A stretch of DNA of 64,000 bases from Candidatus Omnitrophota bacterium (lineage in GTDB: Bacteria > Hinthialibacterota > Hinthialibacteria > Hinthialibacterales > Hinthialibacteraceae): positions 1 to 64,000 of the forward strand of contig JABLXU010000033.1 in the NCBI GenBank assembly GCA_013177805.1, in the 5' to 3' direction. A model generated the notes under the pieces. It ran no database searches, was not told where the DNA came from, and was given only the letters and a program-made list of their open reading frames with translations. Below are positions 1-8,881 of this stretch, piece after piece. The translations under genes and the position numbers were made by a program. How positions within the stretch are numbered: the stretch's first letter is position 1; each line of letters opens with the position of its first letter.

Positions 1-2
1 TC

Positions 3-998
3 CGGGCGGTTCCCTTGATCGGAATGGACCGGCATCCCCTGGAGCGGTTGCGGGTTCAGGTGGCCTACCTGCTAGGGCCGATGACCTATTACGCGGCCCG
101 CCGGCCCTACTTCGCGCAGATCGCCACGCGGTATTTGGAAGCGTTAATCGACCTGCCGGCCGGTTTCGCGTTGAACGCCGGGGGGTACACATTTTTGCTA
201 GGTGCGCAATATCACGAACGGCCGTCAGAATTGAAGGAAATCCCTTACTCCCCCTATTTTCAAATCTGCTCGCGGCCGGATCATTCCCTGTACGTGCTGG
301 CCGGGAAGAATTATCAGACCGCCGTGTATCTCCAGGGACCTTCATGGATCAAAGGCATGCAAGTCTGGACCTACCGGGGTGGCGCGCCGGTGATTTTTCC
401 CACGCAGCGGCTGGCCTCGGGAATCGTGGGTTTGGGATTCGATTCGCGGCGGATGGACATCATAGCCAGTCCGGACGGGCAGTTGTTTCACGCGCGCTCC
501 GTGGGAACCGGAGTGGACACGGTATTGGTCTCCTACGGCGAAACCGCCGCGGCGTATTTATTTACCCAAAATCACACGATTCTAATCTTCCGGCAACCGG
601 CGGGATCTTCTTACGTGGATTGGATCCAAAACCCTGCCGTGTGCGCGGCCGCCGAACAAGTCGAAACCACGGGAATCCGGTTTCACCAAACCAGCGCCTC
701 TTTGTGGTTTCCTCTCTCGCTGCCGGATATGACGGTGGTGAATGATGCGCTGCGGCTGCGCATCCCATTTAAAAATGAACTGATCTGGTTTACCTTTTCG
801 GGACCGGACGCGGCGCCGGTCATCCAGCCGGTGCACGCGGGATTGGTCTTCGTCCATTTGAAGGAAGGACCACGCGTTCAGAATCTGTTGGTGAACCTGG
901 CAGCCGAACCGTTTTCGCGGAAGGTGCATTTCCCGGGAACCACGATTCCGGTTCCCGCTATGGAACCTTGGTCGGTCCAAGTGATACGCACACCGTGA
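3..998 (+). CDS. Hypothetical protein, 3' part (cut by window edge)
   Basis: The frame is already open at the left edge, so this is the C-terminal part of a longer gene; the TTG at 15 is only the first possible start inside the window. About 330 residues are visible. A short helical stretch is followed by a long region of alternating hydrophobic and polar residues typical of beta-sheet, with no membrane segment and no catalytic motif I recognise. A helical part followed by a beta-sandwich would suit a polysaccharide-lyase or glycosidase accessory region, but that is inferred from composition only. The next gene, on the same strand, starts 110 bases downstream and need not be co-transcribed. 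Confidence 0.6.
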   Translation, partial: RAVPLIGMDRHPLERLRVQVAYLLGPMTYYAARRPYFAQIATRYLEALIDLPAGFALNAGGYTFLLGAQYHERPSELKEIPYSPYFQICSRPDHSLYVLAGKNYQTAVYLQGPSWIKGMQVWTYRGGAPVIFPTQRLASGIVGLGFDSRRMDIIASPDGQLFHARSVGTGVDTVLVSYGETAAAYLFTQNHTILIFRQPAGSSYVDWIQNPAVCAAAEQVETTGIRFHQTSASLWFPLSLPDMTVVNDALRLRIPFKNELIWFTFSGPDAAPVIQPVHAGLVFVHLKEGPRVQNLLVNLAAEPFSRKVHFPGTTIPVPAMEPWSVQVIRTP

Positions 999-1108
999 AG
1001 AGGAGCTGGCAGGCCGATAAAGAAACACGGATTATAGAGGGCTAAGAAACGCCGGTTATCGATTTCCTGGCGAGCCTCCATCTGACATCTCCGCCGGGGA
1101 GGTCAAGC

Positions 1109-1825
1109 ATGAATTCACCGGAAACACCCTACACAAGGTATTATCATCTCTGCCTGGATATCACGGGGAAACCGGTCTTGGTGGCCGGCGGGGGAGAAGT
1201 GGCCCGGCGGAAAGCCGCGGCGCTTTGTGATTGCGGCGCCCGGGTAACTGTGGTCAGTCCCCGCTTGGAACCGGTCTTGGAATACATGGCCTTTCAAAAA
1301 GAGATCCAATGGCTGGAGCGGGAATTCGAACCGGCTGACTTGGAGGGAAAATTCCTGGCGGTGGCGGCCACCGATAACCGGGACGTGAATCGTCAGGTGG
1401 CCCAATTGGCCCGGGAAAAGGATATTCTCTGCAACGTGGCCGACGCTCCGGATGAAGGCTCCTTTATCGTCCCCAGCTTGGTCGAACGGGGACCGTTGAC
1501 GATCGCCATTTCCACATCGGGAATCAGTCCAACCCTGGCCGCCTCAATCCGGCAGGAATTGGAGTTGGCCTATGGAGAGGAATATGGCGCCCTGCTGGAG
1601 TTGCTTTCATCGCTGCGCCACCAAGTGATTCAAGAATTCGCGTCGCCCCAGGCGAGGCAGCAGGTTTTCGACCGCATGATCGCCAGCCGGGCCTTGTCAC
1701 TTCTGCGCAGCGGCCTGAAGGACCAGGCCCGCAAAGAGTTGGAAGATATCATGAACGACGCCCGGCAGGATCCGGGATTGAACGCCCCGGCCCGGTCCCT
1801 GCCTATTGTGCAGCCACCGCAATGA
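1109..1825 (+). CDS. Precorrin-2 dehydrogenase / sirohydrochlorin ferrochelatase (siroheme synthase N-terminal type)
   Basis: This 238-residue protein matches the stand-alone Met8p/CysG-N family, which oxidises precorrin-2 with NAD+ and inserts iron to give siroheme. The N-terminus has the family's nucleotide-binding stretch VLVAGGGEVARRKA (about residues 23-36), and the central NVADAPDEGSFIVPS and AISTSGISP segments are characteristic of the catalytic and dimer domains. There is no methyltransferase domain, so uroporphyrinogen methylation must be encoded elsewhere. ATG 1109 follows a strong GGGGAGG. The stop overlaps the next start in an ATGA, so the two genes are translationally coupled. 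Siroheme serves sulfite or nitrite reductases; none is in this window. Confidence 0.9.
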   Translation: MNSPETPYTRYYHLCLDITGKPVLVAGGGEVARRKAAALCDCGARVTVVSPRLEPVLEYMAFQKEIQWLEREFEPADLEGKFLAVAATDNRDVNRQVAQLAREKDILCNVADAPDEGSFIVPSLVERGPLTIAISTSGISPTLAASIRQELELAYGEEYGALLELLSSLRHQVIQEFASPQARQQVFDRMIASRALSLLRSGLKDQARKELEDIMNDARQDPGLNAPARSLPIVQPPQ

Positions 1826-2301
1826 AATCCACAACCGCGATTCTTTTGGCATGCATCCTGTTCCCGGCGGCCTGCGGGGGTCCAGCGCCGGCGCAGAAAA
1901 CATTGGACGATTATCGCATCGGGATCGGCGCCCAGGAATTTACCTTCGACCAGCAGATGTTGTATCTGGTGTTGGCCTTGGAGATCTACCGCCTGCATGT
2001 GGGAGCGTATCCCAGCGAGAAGAACAACCTGGAGGCGTTGATCAGCCAACCCGAAATCCTGGAAGCGACCGGCCGTTGGATGGGTCCCTACGTGGAAACC
2101 AGCCGGGTATTCCAGGATCCCTGGGGACGGCGGTTGCAATACCGGGTGGATGACCAGGGAAAAATGCACTTGAAAAGCCTGGGGGGAGACGGATCCCCCA
2201 GCGAAGACGACTTATCGGCCGAAGCCATGTTCCCCGATATCTACCGGGAAATCGACAAACTCCCGTCTCTCGGCCCGATTCCCGTGAATCCGAAGCCGTA
2301 A
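1822..2301 (+). CDS. Small lipoprotein with GspG-like C-terminal domain
   Basis: The protein has 159 residues and opens with a lipoprotein signal ending in a lipobox-like FPAAC (Cys at about residue 18), so it is probably anchored to a membrane. After a helical part it carries the signature of type II secretion major pseudopilin C-terminal domains: DPWGRRLQYR followed by a SLGGDG turn and acidic residues. The prepilin cleavage motif and long N-terminal pilin helix are missing, so it is a lipidated relative rather than a true pseudopilin. The start overlaps the previous stop by four bases (ATGA). Its role is unknown; the link to siroheme synthesis may be only positional. Confidence 0.7.
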   Translation: MKSTTAILLACILFPAACGGPAPAQKTLDDYRIGIGAQEFTFDQQMLYLVLALEIYRLHVGAYPSEKNNLEALISQPEILEATGRWMGPYVETSRVFQDPWGRRLQYRVDDQGKMHLKSLGGDGSPSEDDLSAEAMFPDIYREIDKLPSLGPIPVNPKP

Positions 2302-2315
2302 GCCGGGATGAACAT

Positions 2316-4571
2316 TCAGGACCGGCCAGTCAAACTGATCCGAAGCAAGAGATCATCGGCAGTGATGTATAGGGTTTTCCCGTCACCGCTGAACGCGCAG
2401 TTGGACGTGGGTCTGCCAGTCATGATCGTCCCCAAATGCTCGCCTTCGGGTGAGATCACCAGCACGCCGCCCGGTCCGGTGGCAAACAGATTGCCCTGGC
2501 TATCCACTTTCAGGCCGTCTCCGCCTCCCCGGCGGTTGCCCTTGATTTTATCTCCGCTGAAGAAGACCCGGCCGGGACCGGGCGTGCCGTCCTCGGCAAT
2601 AGGAAACGCCATCCAGACAGGCTGGCGGCCATCGGAATTGGAGACATACAAGGTTTTATAATCCGGCGAAAAAGCCACGCCGTTGGGGCGGGACATTTCG
2701 CGAGAGACGAGGGATAGTTCTCCTTGGGGTGTCAGCCGGTACACGCCTTGGAAATCGAGTTCTCGCGCGGGATCGTCGATATTCTTCTCCAATCCATAGG
2801 GAGGATCAGTGAAATAGAGATCCCCATTCTTGTGATAGGCCGCGTCGTTGGGACTGTTGAAACGCTTGCCATCCCAGCGGTCCGCGAGGGTAGTGAATTC
2901 CGGCCGCGGATCGGAAAGCGGAGCCTCCATGCGCGCCAGGCGGCGGTCGCCATGCTGGCAGAGCACCAGCCGGCCTTGGGGATCAAGCAACAGGCCGTTG
3001 GAACCGGACTCGCCACCCCGGGGTGCCGAACCGGTATAGCCGGAAGGTTTGAGATAAACGCTCAGTCCTTCGCCTTCTTTCCACTTATATACTGTGTTGA
3101 GGGGAATGTCTGAGAAGAGAAGATAGTTCCCGTCCCGCACCCAGACCGGGCCTTCCGACCAGTCGAAACCTTCCGCCAGGACCTCAATACGGGCATCGGC
3201 AGGGATGAGCGCGTCAAGCGCGCCGCTCAAGCGTTCGATCCGTCCGATCGTGGGATAGGCTTCGGAAACCCGCAAGGGCGGTTTTTGGGCCCGTTTCGCG
3301 AAATAGACATCGGCGAAATTGAGGATCTGGTTCCAATAGCCAAGATTCAGTGTGTGCTCGGTGTCGCGGCGGTACTGCAGTAGATCGCCCACGGTATCGG
3401 GTTGGATGGCTTCTTCCTCTTCTATGACACCGTCTCCCTTCATGCCCTCCGCTCCCAGGAATTTATACACCTTATCCGCTTCGTTCAGGGCGCGCAGGGC
3501 GCTGTCGTAGTTAGCCCACTTGTCTTGCAGGCCGGCGGTGTCAATCAGCGCGCGGGGAGAAACCAGAGCCATCAGCAGGTGTTGATCGATGGGCAGTTTG
3601 GCCTCGTTGTCGTTAAACCGGGTGAACATATCGTTGAACCAATGCGGAAACACATCATTGATCCGCTTGACAGTCTCCTGATCGTTATTACGGCTGAGGG
3701 CGCAGCCGCCGGTGCCGGATTGGTGAGGATCGACAAGGGCCACGCGTTCATCAAAGGCGGCGGCCAACAGGGCGGTCTTGCCCCGGCGCGAATGGCCGAT
3801 CAGGCAGACACGGGTGTTGTCTATGTCCGGATCCTGGCAGAGATAATCCACACCGCGCTGCAAACCCCAAGCCCATGCGGCAATGGTTCCCCACCGGGTT
3901 TCGGGTGGACCAGGCAAATCAGGATAGAACGGATGGATGCCGTCGGTGAAATCGGGCTGGTCGGGATCAATGTCGCTTTCATGAAACGTGGCGAAGGCGT
4001 ATCCCCGGTTGATGGAATTCTCCACGCACCAGAAATCGGTCTCGGAACCGCGCGAATCATCGGTTTTCGGGCAACCGGAATGAGTCCAGGTCTCTGGATA
4101 AATCGTGACTCCCGTGTGGTTTACCACCGTGTGATTGCCGCATTTGTTCAGGCCGAGAAACACAGGGAACGGACCGGTTTTGTGGTTTGGAACAAAAAGA
4201 GCGAGATGAATGCGCGGGGCGTTCTCCGGCAAGCCGTTGATGCGGATCTCGACTTCCTTCAGTGTCGCCTTGCCCTCGAATACCGTGGGATCCGTCTTGG
4301 TCACGGTGGCCTGGATTCCCGGAGGCGCGGGCATGAAGCCGTACATGTAATACTGAAACAATTGCTTGAGTTCGGGCCGGCGGTATCGGAACCATTGTTC
4401 CGGCGTCTTCACGGGTGTGCCGTCAAACATCGTGAAGGAATCGGGCAGTTCGGGACGGATGGGCAGGTCTTCCACCGCCGGAAAGGTGGTGAGGGGCGCC
4501 GGCTGTGCGAAGGCCGCGAAGGGATTCATCCATACGATGATGAAAATAAACGCTAGGAGATTGGAACGCAT
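2316..4571 (-). CDS. Secreted CE15-like glucuronoyl esterase fused to SMP-30/gluconolactonase propeller
   Basis: The start at 4571 follows GGAGA five bases upstream and gives 751 residues beginning with a Sec signal peptide (about residues 1-22). Residues 30-425 resemble carbohydrate esterase family 15, which splits lignin-glucuronoyl ester links: the nucleophile elbow is GHSRRGK (Ser 261) and a candidate catalytic His is His 406. The usual acid of the CE15 ESGxGG box is a Gln here (Gln 284 in HQSGTGG), so another residue must supply the acid or activity is altered. Residues 447-751 are an SMP-30/gluconolactonase six-bladed propeller, with WSEGPVW (metal-ligand Glu 473) and a RPNG loop. The fusion suggests release of a uronate followed by lactone hydrolysis on plant or algal material, which is inference. 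Confidence 0.85.
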   Translation of the reverse strand: MRSNLLAFIFIIVWMNPFAAFAQPAPLTTFPAVEDLPIRPELPDSFTMFDGTPVKTPEQWFRYRRPELKQLFQYYMYGFMPAPPGIQATVTKTDPTVFEGKATLKEVEIRINGLPENAPRIHLALFVPNHKTGPFPVFLGLNKCGNHTVVNHTGVTIYPETWTHSGCPKTDDSRGSETDFWCVENSINRGYAFATFHESDIDPDQPDFTDGIHPFYPDLPGPPETRWGTIAAWAWGLQRGVDYLCQDPDIDNTRVCLIGHSRRGKTALLAAAFDERVALVDPHQSGTGGCALSRNNDQETVKRINDVFPHWFNDMFTRFNDNEAKLPIDQHLLMALVSPRALIDTAGLQDKWANYDSALRALNEADKVYKFLGAEGMKGDGVIEEEEAIQPDTVGDLLQYRRDTEHTLNLGYWNQILNFADVYFAKRAQKPPLRVSEAYPTIGRIERLSGALDALIPADARIEVLAEGFDWSEGPVWVRDGNYLLFSDIPLNTVYKWKEGEGLSVYLKPSGYTGSAPRGGESGSNGLLLDPQGRLVLCQHGDRRLARMEAPLSDPRPEFTTLADRWDGKRFNSPNDAAYHKNGDLYFTDPPYGLEKNIDDPARELDFQGVYRLTPQGELSLVSREMSRPNGVAFSPDYKTLYVSNSDGRQPVWMAFPIAEDGTPGPGRVFFSGDKIKGNRRGGGDGLKVDSQGNLFATGPGGVLVISPEGEHLGTIMTGRPTSNCAFSGDGKTLYITADDLLLRISLTGRS

Positions 4572-4592
4572 GGGGGTCTCCTTTCGGAACAA

Positions 4593-4620
4593 TGTAATGG
4601 CTATTTTGTAATGGCTATTT
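4593..4620. repeat. 14-bp perfect tandem duplication
   Basis: TGTAATGGCTATTT occurs twice head to tail (4593-4606 and 4607-4620), just upstream of the start of the esterase/propeller gene. It is one of several 13-16 bp tandem duplications in intergenic DNA of this window. Confidence 0.9.
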
Positions 4621-4682
4621 TTGATTTTCTCATCATTTCTTCGAACACTGACAGAGGACGGTAATGACCCAAGCCATGAATT

Positions 4683-4718
4683 CTCTCTCCCTCCGGAAGA
4701 AGATTGGAGTGAGGGAAG
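4683..4718 (+). repeat. Degenerate copy of dispersed palindromic repeat
   Basis: CTCTCCCTCCGG is followed by a decayed right arm and the tail GGAGTGAGGGAAG. It matches the order of the intact copies found elsewhere (CCCTCTCCC, short loop, GGGAGAGGG, GGGTGAGGGAA), but the palindrome is eroded. Confidence 0.5.
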
Positions 4719-4846
4719 CGTGGAAAGAGTGCCATATAGACTCTCCTCACCATCGATTCACCTGGTCCATTTTACGAGTTTCGGCTGCGTTAGAAAAACT
4801 CCCCGGCCCCTCCTAAATCGAGTCAGTAATCAAGCACCTATTCATG

Positions 4847-5797
4847 TCAATTCTTGATCAACCGCAAAAACTCCTGATAAGCCGCATCGAGAGAGGCGCG
4901 GTCCATCGGTATGGTATCATGGATCAATACCCCGAATGCCAGTTGGAACTCCGTTCCCGGCGCAACGGTTACCCGGCTCTTTTCCAGCCGCGTGAAGGCG
5001 TTGCGGCCGAAGGGATTGGCGGCCAGGAGGCCGTAATCGCGGGCATGAAACCAGCAGGGCCGGAAATTGCCGGGCGCTGGCATCAGGGTCACGCCCACGG
5101 AAACGCCATTCACCGTGCCGCTGTAATCGCACCACGCGGCGGTCCGGCCCCATACCTCCTTTTCATTTTTTAATCCCTCGCTGTTCAGAATTTGCCCTCC
5201 CTTTGGAACGGTCATGGCTGTATGCACACGAACACCTAGGCCCATCTCCTCCTGATCGCCGAAGGCAAACGCGTTCCCTGATGAAAAACGGGACCGGATG
5301 AGCCAATAATACCCGGCCGGGCGGACCAGCACAGTGTACTGACATATCTCTTGGCAGATCAACCGATCATCTTTGGCGCGATAGTAATTCTTGACCGCGA
5401 AATCTCCCCGTCCCGCCGAGCCTTGCGGCGGCTGGACAAACTCGATGAACTCCGTCCGGGCCTGATTGCGCCAAAAATCCGATCCGTTTAGATCACCGAA
5501 CGACAACCACAGACCCGGGTGAAAATCAGCATGGTCAACGCTGTCTATGCCCTCGAGAGGGGGATGATTGCGGGTGACCTGTACACCGCGGGGAGAATAA
5601 AGAGAACAAAAATACGGCCGGTGGATTTGTTCATCCTTCCAAACATACGTGGCGAAGGGCCGTTGGCCGATGGCGATCTGCAGTTTCCCCTCTCTTCGCT
5701 CAAACGACACAGGGGGAAGTTCGTCGGCCCTGGATATCTCCCCGGCGGCCCAAAGCAGTGTAACACCAACCGAAAAACACAGGCGCAGAAAATTCAT
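4847..5797 (-). CDS. Secreted DUF6807 (PmoA-like) family protein
   Basis: This 316-residue protein has a Sec signal peptide (about residues 1-24) and the hallmarks of the DUF6807/PmoA-like family common in Planctomycetes, Bacteroidetes and related soil and marine bacteria: a HxxxHPGLWLSFGDLNGSDFW-like block around residues 85-110, and beta-rich repeats after it. The name methane oxygenase PmoA given to this family in databases is misleading; no monooxygenase metal site is visible and the biochemical role is unknown. Members usually sit beside Gfo/Idh/MocA and glycoside-utilisation genes, which fits its neighbour, the CE15/SMP-30 fusion. It is a single gene, with about 275 bases separating it from that neighbour. 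Confidence 0.8.
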   Translation of the reverse strand: MNFLRLCFSVGVTLLWAAGEISRADELPPVSFERREGKLQIAIGQRPFATYVWKDEQIHRPYFCSLYSPRGVQVTRNHPPLEGIDSVDHADFHPGLWLSFGDLNGSDFWRNQARTEFIEFVQPPQGSAGRGDFAVKNYYRAKDDRLICQEICQYTVLVRPAGYYWLIRSRFSSGNAFAFGDQEEMGLGVRVHTAMTVPKGGQILNSEGLKNEKEVWGRTAAWCDYSGTVNGVSVGVTLMPAPGNFRPCWFHARDYGLLAANPFGRNAFTRLEKSRVTVAPGTEFQLAFGVLIHDTIPMDRASLDAAYQEFLRLIKN

Positions 5798-5900
5798 GGC
5801 ATCCTCAATTGTGGCTAGGCCGTATCCAAGTAGTTTTCGTTAAAAAAACCTCCGGATTTACCCGGTGGCAGAGCAAGGACGATTTTCGCCCTATTCGGAT

Positions 5901-5931
5901 TTCCCTCACCCTGATACTCCCGAAAGGGAGG
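5901..5931 (-). repeat. Dispersed palindromic repeat, partial copy
   Basis: Read on the minus strand it gives CTCCC-TTTC-GGGAG followed by the tail GGGTGAGGGAA, the same order as the other copies. It lies in the 372-base gap 5798-6169, which holds no gene; apart from this repeat and the terminator at 6065-6093 I see nothing in that gap. Confidence 0.65.
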
Positions 5932-6064
5932 AATCATTTCGCTTGACCATCCGTCCTCTTATCACGAATAGGGCCGAGAGAAAATACGGCGTTCAGGTAA
6001 ATGTAACGTAAAAACAATTTACCATACTCCGGATTTCACGGATATATGCTTGAAGTTTTAGGAC

Positions 6065-6093
6065 AAAAAAAGCCATGCGCAAACGGCCATGGC
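6065..6093 (-). terminator. Rho-independent terminator of the respiratory operon
   Basis: GCCATG (6072-6077) pairs perfectly with CATGGC (6088-6093) across a 10-base loop. On the minus strand the hairpin is followed at once by seven U residues (plus-strand A run 6065-6071). It lies about 75 bases past the stop of the last operon gene, mobBA. Confidence 0.75.
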
Positions 6094-6169
6094 GTATTTT
6101 CTTCAGAGGGACGGCGTGGTTTCCAAACCAACCGGTTGGATTCATCAATCTCCTATTCCTTCTCCCCCT

Positions 6170-7201
6170 TTATGACTCATCTTCCCGGTTCACATTCACC
6201 CAGGCGTCTCGGAGGTGATATGGGATTTCAGGGGTGGCGGTCTTCGGATGGTTTTGAACGGCAGCCAGGGAATGATTGCCTTGCGCGAATAAGCTTTCGA
6301 TTACGGCATGCGACCGGCAGTCATAATAGGCCAATAACGGTTCGACGGCCCGAGGCTTCCCGCCCCGGGGGAGAATGGCCCACACTCCAGGCCGCCGGTG
6401 TGAGATCAACCAATCCAGCGCGGGGAAACTCACTTGCGGCATATCGCAGGCCGCCATGATCCACGACGCGGACGGGGTCCAGCGCATGGCCGCCAAAACG
6501 CCGGCCATCGGCCCTGCCGCTCCCATGATATCCGGCAACTGGATGGGATTGACCATCCGCTCCGGTAATTCTCCCGCTCCCGCGATCACCACTCGCGAAC
6601 AGACCCGTTTCAACGCCCGCAGGGTCCATTCCAGCCAAGTCAATCCCTCGGTCTCGATCAGGTGCTTAGGCCGCCCCATCCGGCGGCTTTCCCCCCCGAT
6701 CAGCACACACCCGAATACCGGAGTTTTTTGCCATTGGTTGGGAAGCCAATCCGCCAGCCAAGCCAATAGGGCGTCCTCCCGGCCGGGATTCACCGCCAGG
6801 GTTTCCATCACCTCAACCGATTTCGGTGGCGGATCTTTTTTTGTGGGATGTTCCAGCCAAACGGCCGGCAGCGGAATGTCTTTGTGCCCTTCCACCAAAA
6901 TCAGATCGTACCGGCGCGACAGGAAAGGCAAAATCGACACGATCGAATGCTCCGGGACGACATGCGTTCTCCAGCATCCTTGTTCTGCGTCCTGAACAAA
7001 AACGTCTCCGCCGCTTTGAAAAAGACGGTCGCTGTCCTTCCCCGCGCGGTCGATCTCGAAGCCATGCTGGCAATGCTTGCACACCAGCGTCCGCAGGCCT
7101 TGCTCCCGTAAGCGCGGCAGGATGTTTTCGATTAACGAGGTTTTCCCCGCTCCGCTCCAACCACCGATTCCAAGTATGGGAAGATCGTTGAGATCCATCA
7201 T
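6170..7201 (-). CDS. Fused MobB-MobA molybdenum cofactor guanylylation protein
   Basis: One 343-residue protein joins two cofactor-maturation modules. Residues 1 to about 170 are MobB-like, a GTP-binding adaptor with P-loop GGWSGAGKTS and a LVEGHK segment. The rest is MobA, the GTP:molybdopterin guanylyltransferase, with LIGGESRRMGRPK and a CDMPQVSF block. Together they convert Mo-molybdopterin to the bis-guanylyl cofactor that DMSO-reductase-family enzymes need. The frame could begin at 7279, but the P-loop lies right after the ATG pair at 7201/7198, so I prefer 7201; no clear ribosome site decides it. As last gene of the operon, 94 bases after the chaperone gene, it supplies the cofactor for the operon's molybdoenzyme. 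Confidence 0.88.
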   Translation of the reverse strand: MMDLNDLPILGIGGWSGAGKTSLIENILPRLREQGLRTLVCKHCQHGFEIDRAGKDSDRLFQSGGDVFVQDAEQGCWRTHVVPEHSIVSILPFLSRRYDLILVEGHKDIPLPAVWLEHPTKKDPPPKSVEVMETLAVNPGREDALLAWLADWLPNQWQKTPVFGCVLIGGESRRMGRPKHLIETEGLTWLEWTLRALKRVCSRVVIAGAGELPERMVNPIQLPDIMGAAGPMAGVLAAMRWTPSASWIMAACDMPQVSFPALDWLISHRRPGVWAILPRGGKPRAVEPLLAYYDCRSHAVIESLFAQGNHSLAAVQNHPKTATPEIPYHLRDAWVNVNREDES

Positions 7202-7295
7202 GGCATACCATCTTATCACAAAGAATGATAGACCAAAGTATGCCAATCCCATCACGAAACACGGCCGTTGCCTAGGCAAGGTGTGGAAAAATAGC

Positions 7296-7946
7296 TTACG
7301 AGAGGGCCGGAAGGCTAGAATCTTCCATGGCGCGTTCCAGCGCCAAGGCGAGCAGGGATATCCAGTGGGAAGGCCAGGTATTATCGCGCTTTTCTTTTAA
7401 AACCCGTGCCGCGGCCGGAATCCAATACCCCGGATGCCGCTCGAGAAAATCGCGCCGGGCTTGATGGATTTGCCGGATCGTCTCTCCGCCGCTCTCATCC
7501 CGCCAGGCACGGATCTCGAGACAATCCAGGTGATGCAGAAACTCCAACTGATACCGGAGATGATCCGCCATCTCCCCGGCCCCGGGGCGCAGTTCCAGAC
7601 CAAATTGTTTGTAAAACAAAATGTTCTCGTGCAAGATTGCAGGCACAGGAAACCGCTTGTTCCAATGCGACTCGATCAAGGGGCATACCGGGTGTGGGAT
7701 TCCAACCTCAAAGGTAGCCAGATACGTTTCTTCGTATGCTTGAACATCCGTGGGGACGGGGATTTCAGGAGGAACCCCGGCTTTGAGGTTTCGCCGCACA
7801 ATCTCCCAGGCTGCCCGGGATCGTTCATCCTGCAACCTGATCCATTGTTTCAAACTGGGAAAGTCAAACAAATCGCGAAAAAATTGCCACATCGCCGCCG
7901 ACTCCCGTAATTCCTCCAACGTTCGTCCGTTTGCCGTTTGGATCAT
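7296..7946 (-). CDS. narJ: NarJ/TorD-family molybdoenzyme maturation chaperone
   Basis: The real gene encodes 216 residues from the ATG at 7946, whose ATGA overlaps the stop of the heme-b subunit gene; GAGGTGG lies just upstream. The apparently longer frame to 8393 is only a shadow of that upstream gene. The protein is all-helical and carries the pattern of nitrate reductase delta subunits and TorD-like chaperones: an ESHW segment, then a FYKQFGLELRPGAGEMADHL-type block and LEFLHHL. Such chaperones bind the Tat signal of the catalytic subunit and assist cofactor insertion; they are not part of the mature enzyme. It sits between the structural genes and mobBA, as expected for a matured, exported molybdoenzyme. 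Confidence 0.85.
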   Translation of the reverse strand: MIQTANGRTLEELRESAAMWQFFRDLFDFPSLKQWIRLQDERSRAAWEIVRRNLKAGVPPEIPVPTDVQAYEETYLATFEVGIPHPVCPLIESHWNKRFPVPAILHENILFYKQFGLELRPGAGEMADHLRYQLEFLHHLDCLEIRAWRDESGGETIRQIHQARRDFLERHPGYWIPAAARVLKEKRDNTWPSHWISLLALALERAMEDSSLPALS

Positions 7947-8707
7947 TTTCCCACCTCGTACCAGAGACTGAAATATTTCACGCCATCGCGATGTTGCTTT
8001 TCTCCGTCCCAGATCGCGAAACAAAGAGGCGTCCCTTTCACCAAGCCCGGGACAACCACTGTCGCCGCCCAGCCAGCCGATATCCGCGACGCCTGCCCTT
8101 GAACTGTCCCCGGCGCGAATCCCGGCGCGAACTCGGTGGACGCCCGCCCATGCGCATTCATCCAAGCAAATCCCCGGCCTGCCATCCACGCGTAGATATC
8201 CACCGGTTGCGCCGCCTCGCCCATCATCAGCGACGGATACGACACCGCCGGCCCGCGTGCCTGCGGCACCATCACCGCCATCGCGTCTCCGAATGTGTCC
8301 GTATTTTCCGTATGCATAGGATAAATATGCGCCTCGCCCGTGTCCGGATACTTTTTCGCGGGGGCAAATTCGTTGACCGTCGCGTCCGCCCACTCGATCC
8401 GGATCACGGTGGTTTGATCCGCCAAACGCACCATCCGTACCGTAGTCTCGGGCCGTTCTCCATCGTCAAACGGCCCGTCCGCGTACAAGGGAGGTGTCCG
8501 GTTCAACCGTACGGAATACGCCCGCGCGCCCTTCCAGAGCGGATTGGCGGGATTCAGGACTTCCTCCAGGCTCCGTTCCGCCGGCATGGAAGCAGGACTC
8601 AGCGCTAACACGCCACTTTCCACTTGCGCGGCGGCTTCGAGTGAAGAAAAACCCAGCCCTCCGAAAATCAAAATCCACTGCCACATTCGCCACGCGCCCA
8701 TAATCAT
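7943..8707 (-). CDS. Periplasmic heme-b (gamma) subunit, ethylbenzene dehydrogenase/type II DMSO reductase family
   Basis: About 254 residues from ATG 8707 (alternative ATG 8701, which has GAGG closer). A signal peptide with core WQWILIFGGLGF ends near AAAQ, so the protein is exported by Sec. The rest matches the EbdC/DdhC/SerC/ClrC subunit family, beta-sandwich proteins that bind one heme b and pass electrons between a c-type cytochrome and the Fe-S subunit. Features include the PLWKGARAYSVRLNRTPPLY opening, an IRIEWADATVNEF strand block and a GDAMAVMVP block. The axial ligands in this family are Met and Lys; I cannot assign them here with certainty. A heme-b subunit with its own signal peptide argues that the whole enzyme faces the periplasm. 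Confidence 0.82.
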   Translation of the reverse strand: MIMGAWRMWQWILIFGGLGFSSLEAAAQVESGVLALSPASMPAERSLEEVLNPANPLWKGARAYSVRLNRTPPLYADGPFDDGERPETTVRMVRLADQTTVIRIEWADATVNEFAPAKKYPDTGEAHIYPMHTENTDTFGDAMAVMVPQARGPAVSYPSLMMGEAAQPVDIYAWMAGRGFAWMNAHGRASTEFAPGFAPGTVQGQASRISAGWAATVVVPGLVKGTPLCFAIWDGEKQHRDGVKYFSLWYEVGK

Positions 8708-8783
8708 CCTCGCTTGTCCTTTCGGAGATTGGCTTAACAACACAACGCAGCCCACCTGCCTCACCCGGCGTCTAGTATTCCTC

Positions 8784-8820
8784 CTCCTCGTCCCTCGGAG
8801 AGAGGGTCCGGGTGAGGAAA
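8784..8820 (+). repeat. Dispersed palindromic repeat in an operon gap
   Basis: CTCCTCGTCCCTCGGAGAGAG plus the tail GGGTGAGGAAA is a slightly eroded copy. It lies between the Fe-S subunit stop (8882) and the heme-b subunit start (8707), inside the operon and therefore transcribed. Confidence 0.7.
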
Positions 8821-8881
8821 AACCTTCCAAAAGGCTTTCTCCTTCAAATGATCGTCTCTCCCCACGGCACGCAGAAACACC

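Noticed and set aside
3402-4556. A 384-codon plus-strand frame opposite the esterase/propeller gene.
   Set aside because: It is a shadow of the minus-strand CE15/SMP-30 gene, with no ribosome site or recognisable domain.
7947-8393. N-terminal extension of the NarJ-like frame.
   Set aside because: It is an alternate-frame reading of the heme-b subunit gene; the ATGA overlap at 7946 marks the real start.
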